This document shows, piece by piece, positions 37,273 to 45,154 of a stretch of DNA of 64,000 bases. The stretch comes from Pseudomonadota bacterium (GTDB taxonomy: Bacteria; Pseudomonadota; Gammaproteobacteria; Xanthomonadales; Xanthomonadaceae). Under the pieces are notes generated by a model. That model had not been told where the DNA came from and searched no databases. It saw only the letters and a program-made list of their open reading frames with translations. Position 1 is the first letter of the stretch. Every line of letters starts with the position of its first letter. The translations under genes and the position numbers were made by a program. Where the stretch lies: assembly GCA_023388355.1 (NCBI GenBank), contig JAEWGI010000071.1, positions 114,964 to 178,963 of the forward strand, read 5' to 3'.

Positions 37273-38658
37273 TTACCTTGGCGACGTCCCGACCGCCCCG
37301 GCGTCCGACCCGCCTGCGTCCTGATCCATCGCCGGCTCCGATGCCGGCGTCGCCGGGGCCGCTGTCGCCCCGATCCGCGACACCCGCCAGATCGTGTTCG
37401 ACAGATCGTCGGCCACGATCAGCGCGCCGCGCGGGTCGACGGTCACGCCCACCGGTCGGCCGCGGGTGGTGCCGTCGTCGTCGCGGAAGCCGGTGACGAA
37501 ATCGATCGGGTCGCCGGCCGGACGGCCGTTGCGGAACGGCACGAACACGACCTTGTAGCCGACGGGATCGGAGCGGTTCCAGCTGCCGTGCATGCCCACG
37601 AAGGCGCCGTCGGCAAGTTCCGGCCCCATCACCGCGCTGGAGAAATCCAGCCCCAGCGCGGCCACGTGCGCGCCGAGGCTGTAGTCGGGCGCGATCGAGG
37701 CGGCCACCTTCTCCGGGTTGCGCGGGCGCACGCGATCGTCCACGTGCTGGCCCCAGTACGCCCAGGGCCAGCCGTAGAAGCCGCCCTCGCGCACCGAGGT
37801 GAGGTAGTCGGGCACCAGGTTCGGGCCGATCTCGTCGCGCTCGTTCACCACCGCCCACAGCTGGCCGCTGCCGGGCTGGATGGCCAGCGCGGTCGGGTTG
37901 CGCAGGCCGGTGGCATAGGGCCGGTGCCGGCCGCTGGCGGCGTCGATTTCCCAGACCATGGCACGATCGGCTTCGGCCACCATGCCGCGCTCGGTGATGT
38001 TGCTGTTCGAGCCGATGCCGACGTAGAGCAGGCGCCCGTCGGCGCTTGCGGTCATCGCCTTGGTCCAGTGGTGGTTGATCTTCGACGGCAGTTCGACAAG
38101 CGTCTCGGGCGTTCCGGCCGGGGCCTGGGTCTGGCCGGGCCGGTAGTCGAAGCGCACCACCGCGTCCTGGTTGGCGACGTACAGGTTGTTGCCGACCAGG
38201 GCCAGGCCATAGGGCGCGTTGAGGTTTTCGGTAAACACCGTCTGCAGCTCGTAGTCGCCGTCGCCGTCCGCGTCGCGCAGCAGGGTCAGCCGGTTGCCGC
38301 TCTTCACCTGGGTGGTGCCGGCAGCCTTGATCGGCCCGGCGATCACGTCTTTGGGCTTGAGGCTGGGCGCGTTGCCGCCGCGGCCCTCGGCCACCAGGAT
38401 GTCGCCGTTGGGCAGCACCAGGGTCTGGCGCGGGATCAGCAGGCCGGTGGCGATCGCCCGGATCTCGAACCCTTCCGGCACCGTGGGCACGCGGTCGCCC
38501 CATTCGGCGGGGCTGGCGATGACCATGTCCGGCAGCACGCCGCGCCGGGGTTCGGGCAACTCGGGATTGGCGCCGTACTGCAGCGGTTCGACGTCGCCGC
38601 CACAGCCTGCAAGCGCGGCGACCAGCGCCAGCGCGGCGGAGAGGGCCAGACGGTTCAT
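37273..38658 (-). CDS. PQQ-dependent sugar dehydrogenase-like lipoprotein
   Basis: A soluble-GDH/sorbosone-dehydrogenase-like beta-propeller of 461 residues that oxidises a sugar or aldose in the periplasm using PQQ. The precursor has a lipobox LAGC with cysteine 19. Propeller strands include ATGLLIPRQTLVLPNGDILVAE, LNAPYGLALVGNNLYVAN, TGLRNPTALAIQPG, VNERDEIGPNLVPDYLTSV and EGGFYGWPWAYWGQH. The C-terminus reaches PVGVTVDPRGALIVADDLSN. The ATG overlaps the stop of the upstream DUF2231 gene (ATGA), so they are one operon. The gene for PQQ synthesis is not in the window. Confidence 0.9.
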   Translation of the reverse strand: MNRLALSAALALVAALAGCGGDVEPLQYGANPELPEPRRGVLPDMVIASPAEWGDRVPTVPEGFEIRAIATGLLIPRQTLVLPNGDILVAEGRGGNAPSLKPKDVIAGPIKAAGTTQVKSGNRLTLLRDADGDGDYELQTVFTENLNAPYGLALVGNNLYVANQDAVVRFDYRPGQTQAPAGTPETLVELPSKINHHWTKAMTASADGRLLYVGIGSNSNITERGMVAEADRAMVWEIDAASGRHRPYATGLRNPTALAIQPGSGQLWAVVNERDEIGPNLVPDYLTSVREGGFYGWPWAYWGQHVDDRVRPRNPEKVAASIAPDYSLGAHVAALGLDFSSAVMGPELADGAFVGMHGSWNRSDPVGYKVVFVPFRNGRPAGDPIDFVTGFRDDDGTTRGRPVGVTVDPRGALIVADDLSNTIWRVSRIGATAAPATPASEPAMDQDAGGSDAGAVGTSPR

Positions 38659-39080
38659 CGCAGGTCTCCCGTGTGCGTGTTCCAGCATCCAAGCCACGTC
38701 GCGACGCAGACAAGCACCAGCACGATCGCCGACAGCACCAGCCCGCCCGGCATGCTGGCCCAGGCGTCACGCGCGTGCATCAGCGCGTTGCAAAAGCCCA
38801 GGATCCAGGCCGCCAGCAGCACCACCGCGTGCAGGATCGTCTGCCGGCTGCGGTATGAAGGCAGCAGGCCCAAGGCCGCGCACACCAGCGCGGCCCCGGA
38901 CATCACCAGGCCGCCGGCAATCAGCCACGACGCGAAGTTGTTCCACTGGATCTCGAACGTCCGCGCATAGGCGATGTCGCTCAGCAGCGCACCGAGGAAC
39001 AGGGTGACCGCCCCGCCGAGCAGCACTGCATGGAACGGCCGGAACGCGGGCACGGGACGGCGATGGACGCTTGCAGACAT
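38655..39080 (-). CDS. DUF2231 membrane protein
   Basis: A 141-residue protein with four membrane helices (about 17-35, 49-69, 84-102, 108-128). FRPFHAVLLGGAVTLFLGALLSDIAY and LGFCNALMHARDAW are typical of the DUF2231 family. These often accompany oxidoreductases and may carry a haem or quinone; here the partner is the PQQ sugar dehydrogenase whose start overlaps this stop. A membrane anchor or electron acceptor for that enzyme is a reasonable inference. Confidence 0.85.
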   Translation of the reverse strand: MSASVHRRPVPAFRPFHAVLLGGAVTLFLGALLSDIAYARTFEIQWNNFASWLIAGGLVMSGAALVCAALGLLPSYRSRQTILHAVVLLAAWILGFCNALMHARDAWASMPGGLVLSAIVLVLVCVATWLGCWNTHTGDLR

Positions 39081-39250
39081 TGCGTGGCTCTCCAGGGCGG
39101 GCACCCGCCGGCGAAACGCGGGGTCGGCGTCGAGCCTAGACGACACGAGTTGACGGGAGTGTGCACGCGCACGCCAGCATCCGCCTGCACGGTGGAAGGT
39201 GGTCCGCCTGCCCCCGGCGTGAGCCCGCCTCACCGGCCGCGACCCCAGTC

Positions 39251-40204
39251 TCAGAACACCGAAAGCCCCGTCATCTGCGTGAACCGGTGCAGCGCATAGC
39301 GACCGAGCCTCGAGTTGCCCTTCTCGTCCAGGCCCGGATACCAGACGCACAGGCCCATCACGTCGGGCACCACCGCCACGATGGCGCCGCTGACCCCGCT
39401 CTTGGCCGGCAGCCCCACGTAGTAGGCGAAGTCGCCGGCGGCGTCATAGGTGCCGGCGGTCATCATCATCGCATTGATGCGCCTGGCACCCTCGGCGTCG
39501 GTGACCTGCTCGCCGGAGCATCCGCAGCGCCCGCCGTCGGCCAGGTACACGACGCTGCGCGCCAGGTCCAGGCAGTCCATCTGCAGCGAGCACTGCAGGA
39601 AATAGAAATCCAGCACGGCCGCCGGATCGTTGTGGAGGTTGTCGAAGCTGCGGATGAAATGGGCCAGCGCCACGTTGCGATGCCCGCTCTCGCGCTCCGA
39701 GCGGGCCAGCGCCTCGTCCTTGCCGACCTCCGGGTTCCCCGCCCGGGCGCGCATGAACTCCAACAGCGTGGCCTCCGGATCCGCGTAGCTGGACAGGATC
39801 ACGTCGGCCACCACCAGCGCTCCGGCGTTCATGAAGGGATTGCGCGGAATTCCCTTCTCGTGCTCGAGCTGGATCAGCGAGTTGAACGGGTCGCCGGACG
39901 GCTCCCGGTCCACCCGCTTCCACAGTCCGCCGCCGACCGCCTTGAGCGCCAGCGTCAGCGTGTGCACCTTCGACACGCTCTGGATCGAGATGCGCTGGCG
40001 CGACGCGCCCACCTCGTGGATCGTGCCGTCCAGCAGCGCCAGCGCCATGCCGAACCGGTCCTTCGGGACATCGGCCAGCGCGGGAATATAGTCGGCCACC
40101 TCCCCTTCGCCGAAGCGCCTGGCGACTTCTTCGTGGATCGTGCCGAGGATGTCGTCGAGGTCCAGGCGGCTGATGTCGCGGCGATTCGGGGGCGGCGTGG
40201 GCAT
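39251..40204 (-). CDS. glsA: Glutaminase A
   Basis: Hydrolyses glutamine to glutamate and ammonia. The start is the ATG at 40204, giving 317 residues (the family norm is 305-310); the frame extending to 40312 is not supported. It has the serine-dependent beta-lactamase-like fold with SIQSVSKVH, serine 76 and lysine 79 forming the SxxK pair, plus NPFMNAGALVVADVI and YYVGLPAKSGVSGAIVAV. No signal peptide. The gene is divergent from the YaiI gene. Confidence 0.94.
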   Translation of the reverse strand: MPTPPPNRRDISRLDLDDILGTIHEEVARRFGEGEVADYIPALADVPKDRFGMALALLDGTIHEVGASRQRISIQSVSKVHTLTLALKAVGGGLWKRVDREPSGDPFNSLIQLEHEKGIPRNPFMNAGALVVADVILSSYADPEATLLEFMRARAGNPEVGKDEALARSERESGHRNVALAHFIRSFDNLHNDPAAVLDFYFLQCSLQMDCLDLARSVVYLADGGRCGCSGEQVTDAEGARRINAMMMTAGTYDAAGDFAYYVGLPAKSGVSGAIVAVVPDVMGLCVWYPGLDEKGNSRLGRYALHRFTQMTGLSVF

Positions 40205-40315
40205 GGGCAGGACGTGGGCTTCGGTAACGCCTACTGTATGCCGCATTCGTGAAGCGCACGCCACGCGCGCGGCGCACGCGACCGCGGGCGACCTCCTCCG
40301 GCTAAGCTGCACGCC

Positions 40316-40783
40316 ATGACAGACAGCCCGCCAGCGGCCACCCAGGTCTGGGTCGATGCCGACGCCTGCCCCGGCCCCATCAAGGAGATCCTGTTCCGCG
40401 CCGCCGAACGCGCGCGGGTGCCGGTCACCCTCATCGCCAACCAGTGGCTGAAAACGCCGGGCTCGCGCTTCGTGCGCGCGCTCCAGGTCCAGGGCGGCTT
40501 CGACGCTGCCGACGACGCCATCGCCGAACGCGCCGGCCCCGGCGACCTCGTCGTTACCCAGGACATCCCGCTTGCCGCGCGCGTGCTGGCCAAGGGCGCG
40601 GAGGCCGTCAACCCGCGCGGCGAGCGCTTCACCGCCGACAACATCGCCGAGCGCCTGTCCGTGCGCGATTTCATGGAAGAGCTGCGCGGCGCCGGCGTGC
40701 AGACCGGCGGCCCCGCCGCCTTCAGCGCACGCGACCGGCAGGCGTTCGCCAACCAGCTCGACGGGTGGCTGGCGAGGCGATAG
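40316..40783 (+). CDS. YaiI/YqxD (DUF188) family protein
   Basis: A 155-residue PIN-like/NYN-related protein. The opening [21 protein letters not shown], then [54 protein letters not shown], and [16 protein letters not shown] match the family across its whole length. The conserved aspartates suggest a metal-dependent nuclease fold, but no activity is established. It is probably cytoplasmic. Confidence 0.93.
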   Translation: MTDSPPAATQVWVDADACPGPIKEILFRAAERARVPVTLIANQWLKTPGSRFVRALQVQGGFDAADDAIAERAGPGDLVVTQDIPLAARVLAKGAEAVNPRGERFTADNIAERLSVRDFMEELRGAGVQTGGPAAFSARDRQAFANQLDGWLARR

Positions 40784-40881
40784 CCGGGGAATGCGGGCGT
40801 TCCGCCCTGCGGGCTCGCCGCGTCATGCATTCCTCGCCGCTACACGGCAGAATCGAACTCCCTTCCGCAGGAGTTCTCTCC

Positions 40882-41310
40882 ATGGGCCTGTTCTCGAAAA
40901 TCACCGACCGCATCTTCGGCCGCAAGGCCGCCGAACCCGCCCCGGCCCCCGCCGCCAAGCCCGACCTGGTCATCTTCGACGGCAGCAAGGACGATCCCGA
41001 CGTCGCCCCGCCGGCCCTCCTGGCCGAAGCGCCGCCCGCGCCCGCGCCCGAGCCGGTCGACGTCGAAGCCGTACTGACCGCCATCGCCGCCGAAAAGGGC
41101 GGCAAGAGCGATTGGCGCAACTCCATCGTCGACCTGCTCAAGCTGCTCGACCTCGACTCCAGCCTGTCCGCCCGCAAGGAGCTGGCCGCCGAACTCGACG
41201 TCAACGCCGGCGCCCACGGCAGCGCCGAGCAGAACATCGCCCTGCACAAGGCGGTGATGCGCAAGCTGGCCGAGAACGGAGGCAAGGTGCCGGACGAGCT
41301 GAAGGACTGA
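40882..41310 (+). CDS. DUF3597 domain protein
   Basis: A 142-residue small protein with an amphipathic N-terminus (MGLFSKITDRIFGRKAAEP), an Ala/Pro linker and a C-terminal helical domain: VDVEAVLTAIAAEKGGKSDWR, SIVDLLKLLDLDSSLSARKELA and GSAEQNIALHKAVMRKLAENG. It fits DUF3597. The YbbM/CsbD-like alternatives do not. The start follows a GCAGGAG ribosome site. Function is unknown; stress-related roles have been suggested for the family. A terminator hairpin follows. Confidence 0.84.
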   Translation: MGLFSKITDRIFGRKAAEPAPAPAAKPDLVIFDGSKDDPDVAPPALLAEAPPAPAPEPVDVEAVLTAIAAEKGGKSDWRNSIVDLLKLLDLDSSLSARKELAAELDVNAGAHGSAEQNIALHKAVMRKLAENGGKVPDELKD

Positions 41311-41317
41311 TCGCGCC

Positions 41318-41351
41318 GCGGCGGGGCGACGACGCAGGCTCGCCCCGCCGC
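41318..41351. terminator. Hairpin after the DUF3597 gene
   Basis: GCGGCGGGGCGA at 41318-41329 pairs perfectly with TCGCCCCGCCGC at 41340-41351 around a 10-base loop, eight bases after the stop codon. No T-run follows. Likely a factor-independent style terminator with a GC-rich tail. Confidence 0.6.
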
Positions 41352-41531
41352 ACGCAGCATCCGCCGCCGCCAACCCGCCACGCGCGGCGGCGGCTGCCGC
41401 GCAGCGCCCGTGCCGTGCGCACGACCAGGCCGCCGCCAAAGCGCATGCCTTACCATGTCGCGCCCCGCAGGCCTTGCCGCGCCCTGCCTGCCGCGCTCCC
41501 CGCCGGTCGCCGCTCCCGCGACCCCGATCCG

Positions 41532-43139
41532 ATGTCCGTTGCCAAGCCCATGATCCCTCAACCCCGCGCCTCCGCCATCGAAGGCGACGCCTCCCTGCCC
41601 GAGCGCGCGCGCATCGCGATCGAAGTGCTCGAAGCCATCCGCGACGACCGCAGCCTGCTCGACACGCTTGCCGACGCCGACCGCATCCGCCTGCTGCAGG
41701 CGGTCGCGCTCGTGCACCATCCCGAGCCCCGCGCGCGGCGCAAGCAGGCGAAGAACGAGGCCCGCGAACGCGCCCGCGAGAAGGCGCGCCAGACCGAAGC
41801 GCTGCTCGACCGCACCGGCATCCGCACCCTGCGCCGCAAACCGGTGTTCAGCACGCCCAACTATTTCCCGCCGCAGCCGCCCGGCCAGCACGACCCGCGC
41901 AACAACGCGGCCGATCCGGTCTCGCACGGCGAATCGCCCGAACTGCTGCACTGCTACGTCTGCAAGCAGAAGTACACCCGGGTCCACCACTTCTACGACC
42001 AGCTCTGCCCGTCCTGCGCGGAGTTCAACTTCCACAAGCGCACCGAGACCGCCGACCTGACCGGGCGCGTCGCCCTGCTCACCGGCGGACGGGTGAAGAT
42101 CGGCTACCAGGCCGGGCTGAAGCTGCTGCGCGCGGGCTGCACGCTGATTGTCACCACCCGCTTCCCGCGCGACTCCGCGCAGCGCTACGCGCAGGAACCC
42201 GACTTCGCCGACTGGGGCCATCGCCTGGAAATCTTCGGCCTCGACCTGCGGCATACGCCCAGCGTCGAAGCGTTCAGCGCCGAGCTGCTCGCCACCCGCG
42301 ACCGCCTCGACTTCATCGTCAACAACGCCTGCCAGACCGTGCGACGCCCGCCGGCGTTCTATGCCCACATGATGGCCGGCGAAACCGCCGCGGTGCACGC
42401 CCTGCCCGACCACGTGCGCAAGCTGCTGGGCGGCTACGAGGGCCTGCGCGCCGCCGACCTGCTGCCCGGTGGCAGCCAGTGGCTGGTGGCGGGCGCGTCG
42501 CCGTCCACGCCTGCAGGCCTGGCGCGCGCGGCGGAGCTGTCGCAGGTGCCGCTGCTGGCCGACGAACTGCTGGGCCAGGCGCACCTGTTTCCCGAAGGCC
42601 GCGTCGACAAGGACCTGCAGCAGGTGGACCTGCGCGGGCGCAATTCCTGGCGCCTGCAGATGGACGAAGTGCCGGCGGTGGAACTGCTGGAAACCCAGCT
42701 GGTCAACGCGGTGGCGCCCTTCATCATCAACGCGCGCCTCAAGTCGCTGATGCTGCGCACGCCCGATGGCGAACAGCCCGCGCGCGACAAACACATCGTC
42801 AACGTGTCGGCGGTCGAGGGCCAGTTCTACCGCAGCTTCAAGACCACCAAACATCCGCACACCAACATGGCCAAGGCCGCGCTGAACATGATGACGCGCA
42901 CCTCGGCCGCCGACTACCACGGCGACGGCATCCACATGAACGCCGTCGACACCGGCTGGGTGACCGACGAGGATCCGGTGGAGATCGCCGCGCGCAAGAT
43001 CATCGAAGAGCGCTTCCACCCGCCGCTCGACATCGTCGACGGCGCGGCGCGCATCGTCGATCCGATCATCGACGGCATCAACACCGGCAACCACGTCTGG
43101 GGCCAGTTCCTGAAGGACTACGCGCCGACGGACTGGTAG
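41532..43139 (+). CDS. SDR oxidoreductase with N-terminal zinc module
   Basis: A 535-residue protein. Residues 1-135 are a helical, arginine-rich arm; a zinc site follows at 141-162 (CYVC and CPSC, four cysteines). The C-terminal two thirds are a short-chain dehydrogenase fold: ALLTGGRVKIGYQAGLKLLR holds the TGGxxxIG nucleotide loop, VNNACQTVRRP, NVSAVEGQF. At the usual YxxxK position the sequence is HPHTNMAKAALNM, so the catalytic lysine is kept but the tyrosine is not. The long insert around 300-370 is unlike classical SDRs. The start could instead be the ATG at 41550. Substrate is unknown. Confidence 0.85.
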   Translation: MSVAKPMIPQPRASAIEGDASLPERARIAIEVLEAIRDDRSLLDTLADADRIRLLQAVALVHHPEPRARRKQAKNEARERAREKARQTEALLDRTGIRTLRRKPVFSTPNYFPPQPPGQHDPRNNAADPVSHGESPELLHCYVCKQKYTRVHHFYDQLCPSCAEFNFHKRTETADLTGRVALLTGGRVKIGYQAGLKLLRAGCTLIVTTRFPRDSAQRYAQEPDFADWGHRLEIFGLDLRHTPSVEAFSAELLATRDRLDFIVNNACQTVRRPPAFYAHMMAGETAAVHALPDHVRKLLGGYEGLRAADLLPGGSQWLVAGASPSTPAGLARAAELSQVPLLADELLGQAHLFPEGRVDKDLQQVDLRGRNSWRLQMDEVPAVELLETQLVNAVAPFIINARLKSLMLRTPDGEQPARDKHIVNVSAVEGQFYRSFKTTKHPHTNMAKAALNMMTRTSAADYHGDGIHMNAVDTGWVTDEDPVEIAARKIIEERFHPPLDIVDGAARIVDPIIDGINTGNHVWGQFLKDYAPTDW

Positions 43140-43147
43140 GTGCGGAC

Positions 43148-43169
43148 CGTCGCGCACGAGTGCGCGACG
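43148..43169. terminator. Hairpin between convergent genes
   Basis: CGTCGCGCA pairs perfectly with TGCGCGACG around a CGAG loop. It lies between the convergent SDR (ends 43139) and aminotransferase (ends 43204) genes. It is short and GC-rich without a T-run; a bidirectional stop is likely. Confidence 0.5.
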
Positions 43170-43203
43170 CGCGCGACGAGATCGCACCCGTCATTTCCAG
43201 CAC

Positions 43204-44403
43204 TCAGGCGGCCGCCTGCAACCCGGCGATTTCGGCCTTCAGCAGTTCGCCCAGCACCTTTATGCCGGCGTCGATCTTCTCGCCCGGCACGGTGACGAAG
43301 GACAGCCGGAGGGTGTTCGTTTTCGGATCGACCGCGTAGAACGGCGCGCCCGGCACGAAGGCCACGTTGCGCTCCACCGCCCTGGCCAGCAGGGCGCCGG
43401 TGTCGATGCCCTGAGGCAGGTCGACCCAGATGAACATGCCGCCTTCGGGGCGATTCCAGCTCGCCTGCGCCGGGAACTCGCGCTCCAGCGCCGCCAGCAT
43501 GTGCTGGCACTGCGCCGCGTACAGGCTGCGGATCTCCGGGATGTGGCGGTCGATGAAGCCGTCCTGCAGCGCCTCGTACACGATGCGCTGCGAGAACGAC
43601 GGCGTGTGCAGGTCGGCGGCCTGCTTGGCCTGGACCATCTTCGCGTGCACTTCCTCGGGCGCAACCACGTAGCCCAGGCGCAGGCCGGGAGCCAGCACCT
43701 TGGAGAACGAGCCCATGTAGATCACCCCGTCCGGGTTCATCGACAGCAGGCTCGGCAGCGCCTCACCACCGTAGGACAGCTCTCCATACGGGTCGTCCTC
43801 GACCAGCGGCACGCCAGCCGCATCGGCCAGCGCAACCAGCGCCTCGCGCCGCTCCAGCGGCATGCGCCGGCCGGTGGGATTCTGGAAATTCGGCAGGCAG
43901 TACAGGAAGCGCGCGCCGGCTAGTTGGGCGGGCGACAGCGCGTCGGTGACGATGCCGCGCGCGTCGCCGGGCAAGGCGCAGAACTGCGGCGCGAACAGCG
44001 AAAACGCCTGCAGCGCGCCGAGATAGCTCGGGGTCTCGACCAGCACCTTGCTGCCCTCGTCGATCAGCACCTTGCCCAGCAGGTCCAGGCCCTGCTGCGA
44101 ACCGGTGGTGACCAGCACCCGCGAGGCCGGGATGCGCGCGCCGCCGCGGCTGAGCCGCTCGGCGATCCATTCGCGCAGTGGGGCGAACCCCTCGGTCGGT
44201 CCGTATTGGAGCGCAGCCTGCGGCGCATCGCGCAATACCTTCGCGGTGGCCTCGCGCATGCGCTCGACCGGGAAGGTCGCCGGGGACGGCAGGCCGCCGG
44301 CGAAGGAAATGACTTCGGGTCGCTCGGTGACCTTGAGGATCTCGCGGATGGCCGAGCTGGTGAGCGCCTGGGCGCGGCGGGAGAGGGTGAACGAGGTGGC
44401 CAT
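43204..44403 (-). CDS. PLP-dependent aminotransferase, class I/II
   Basis: A 399-residue fold-type I aminotransferase similar to the 2-aminoadipate/aromatic aminotransferase (LysN/KAT) group. VISFAGGLPSPATFP, LQYGPTEGFAPLREWIAERL, TTGSQQGLDLLGKVLIDEG and the PLP lysine in GSFSKVLAPGLRLGY (near residue 236) are all present; RLSFVTVPGEKIDAGIKVLGE ends the domain. Substrate range is probably broad or 2-aminoadipate-like, but cannot be fixed from sequence. The ATG at 44403 is the best start; a TTG six bases upstream is in frame. Confidence 0.92.
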   Translation of the reverse strand: MATSFTLSRRAQALTSSAIREILKVTERPEVISFAGGLPSPATFPVERMREATAKVLRDAPQAALQYGPTEGFAPLREWIAERLSRGGARIPASRVLVTTGSQQGLDLLGKVLIDEGSKVLVETPSYLGALQAFSLFAPQFCALPGDARGIVTDALSPAQLAGARFLYCLPNFQNPTGRRMPLERREALVALADAAGVPLVEDDPYGELSYGGEALPSLLSMNPDGVIYMGSFSKVLAPGLRLGYVVAPEEVHAKMVQAKQAADLHTPSFSQRIVYEALQDGFIDRHIPEIRSLYAAQCQHMLAALEREFPAQASWNRPEGGMFIWVDLPQGIDTGALLARAVERNVAFVPGAPFYAVDPKTNTLRLSFVTVPGEKIDAGIKVLGELLKAEIAGLQAAA

Positions 44404-44475
44404 GGCCAAGTGTACCGGCCCGCTGTGCGATCGAAAGTACAGCGGCGGCTGGGCGCGGCGTTCCGCCGCTCCAGC

Positions 44476-44985
44476 TCACTCGCGCGCCATGGCCACAAGG
44501 CGGGTCACGGTGTTGATGTTGCGCGCCGTGCCGCTGGCGGCGGCGGGCAGCTTGAGCTTGGAACGTGCTATCCCCTTGGCATAGTGGATGTACAGCTCGC
44601 GGGCACCGGCGCGGACCTCCTCGCCTTCGGGGGCCACCAGGCCGTCCCGCCAGCCGGCGGGCGGTGCCGCATCGAGGAAGACGACAACCGTGTGGTTCGG
44701 CGCCTTCTCCGGGAACGGATTGGCGTCCAGCACCGCGGCCATCTCCGCGGCGGAGCGCACCATCACGCCAACCGGCTTGCCGGCATAGTCCGCAAGCGCC
44801 TCCTCCAGGGCCGCCTTGACCTGCTTTTCCGGGCGGGGGCTGTCCAGGACCAGGTTGCCGCTGGCGATATAGGTCCGCACGCGCTGGAAGCCCGCCGCCT
44901 CGGCCATGGCGACGAGGTCGGACATCGGCAGCTTGCCGGTTCCACCGACGTTGACCGCACGCAACAGGGCGACGAAGACAGTCAT
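44476..44985 (-). CDS. DUF1697 family protein
   Basis: A 169-residue protein of the DUF1697 family: FVALLRAVNVGGTGKLPMSDLVAMAEAAGF opens it, TYIASGNLVLDSPRPEKQV and GVMVRSAAEMAAVLDANPFPE follow, and SKLKLPAAASGTARNINTVTRL ends it. The pattern is complete and of normal length. No activity is established for the family. It lies 72 bases upstream of the aminotransferase gene in the same direction, so co-transcription is possible. Confidence 0.93.
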   Translation of the reverse strand: MTVFVALLRAVNVGGTGKLPMSDLVAMAEAAGFQRVRTYIASGNLVLDSPRPEKQVKAALEEALADYAGKPVGVMVRSAAEMAAVLDANPFPEKAPNHTVVVFLDAAPPAGWRDGLVAPEGEEVRAGARELYIHYAKGIARSKLKLPAAASGTARNINTVTRLVAMARE

Positions 44986-45154
44986 GGCGAGACTCCGGCA
45001 CGGGCGCCCGGGGCTCGCAGCCCCGGGCCAGACGCATGCAGTCTATCGCCGGGATCGGGGCAGCTCGTTCCGCGCGGTCCGGTGCAGGGAAAATGGAGGT
45101 TCTCCTCCCATTCGGCTGCATGCCGACGTCATGACCCGGGTCTGGCGATACGGC

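Noticed and set aside
43148..43169. A CRISPR or integron-type repeat
   Set aside because: Single hairpin between two gene ends with no second copy. No CRISPR array or attI/attC features were seen anywhere in the window.
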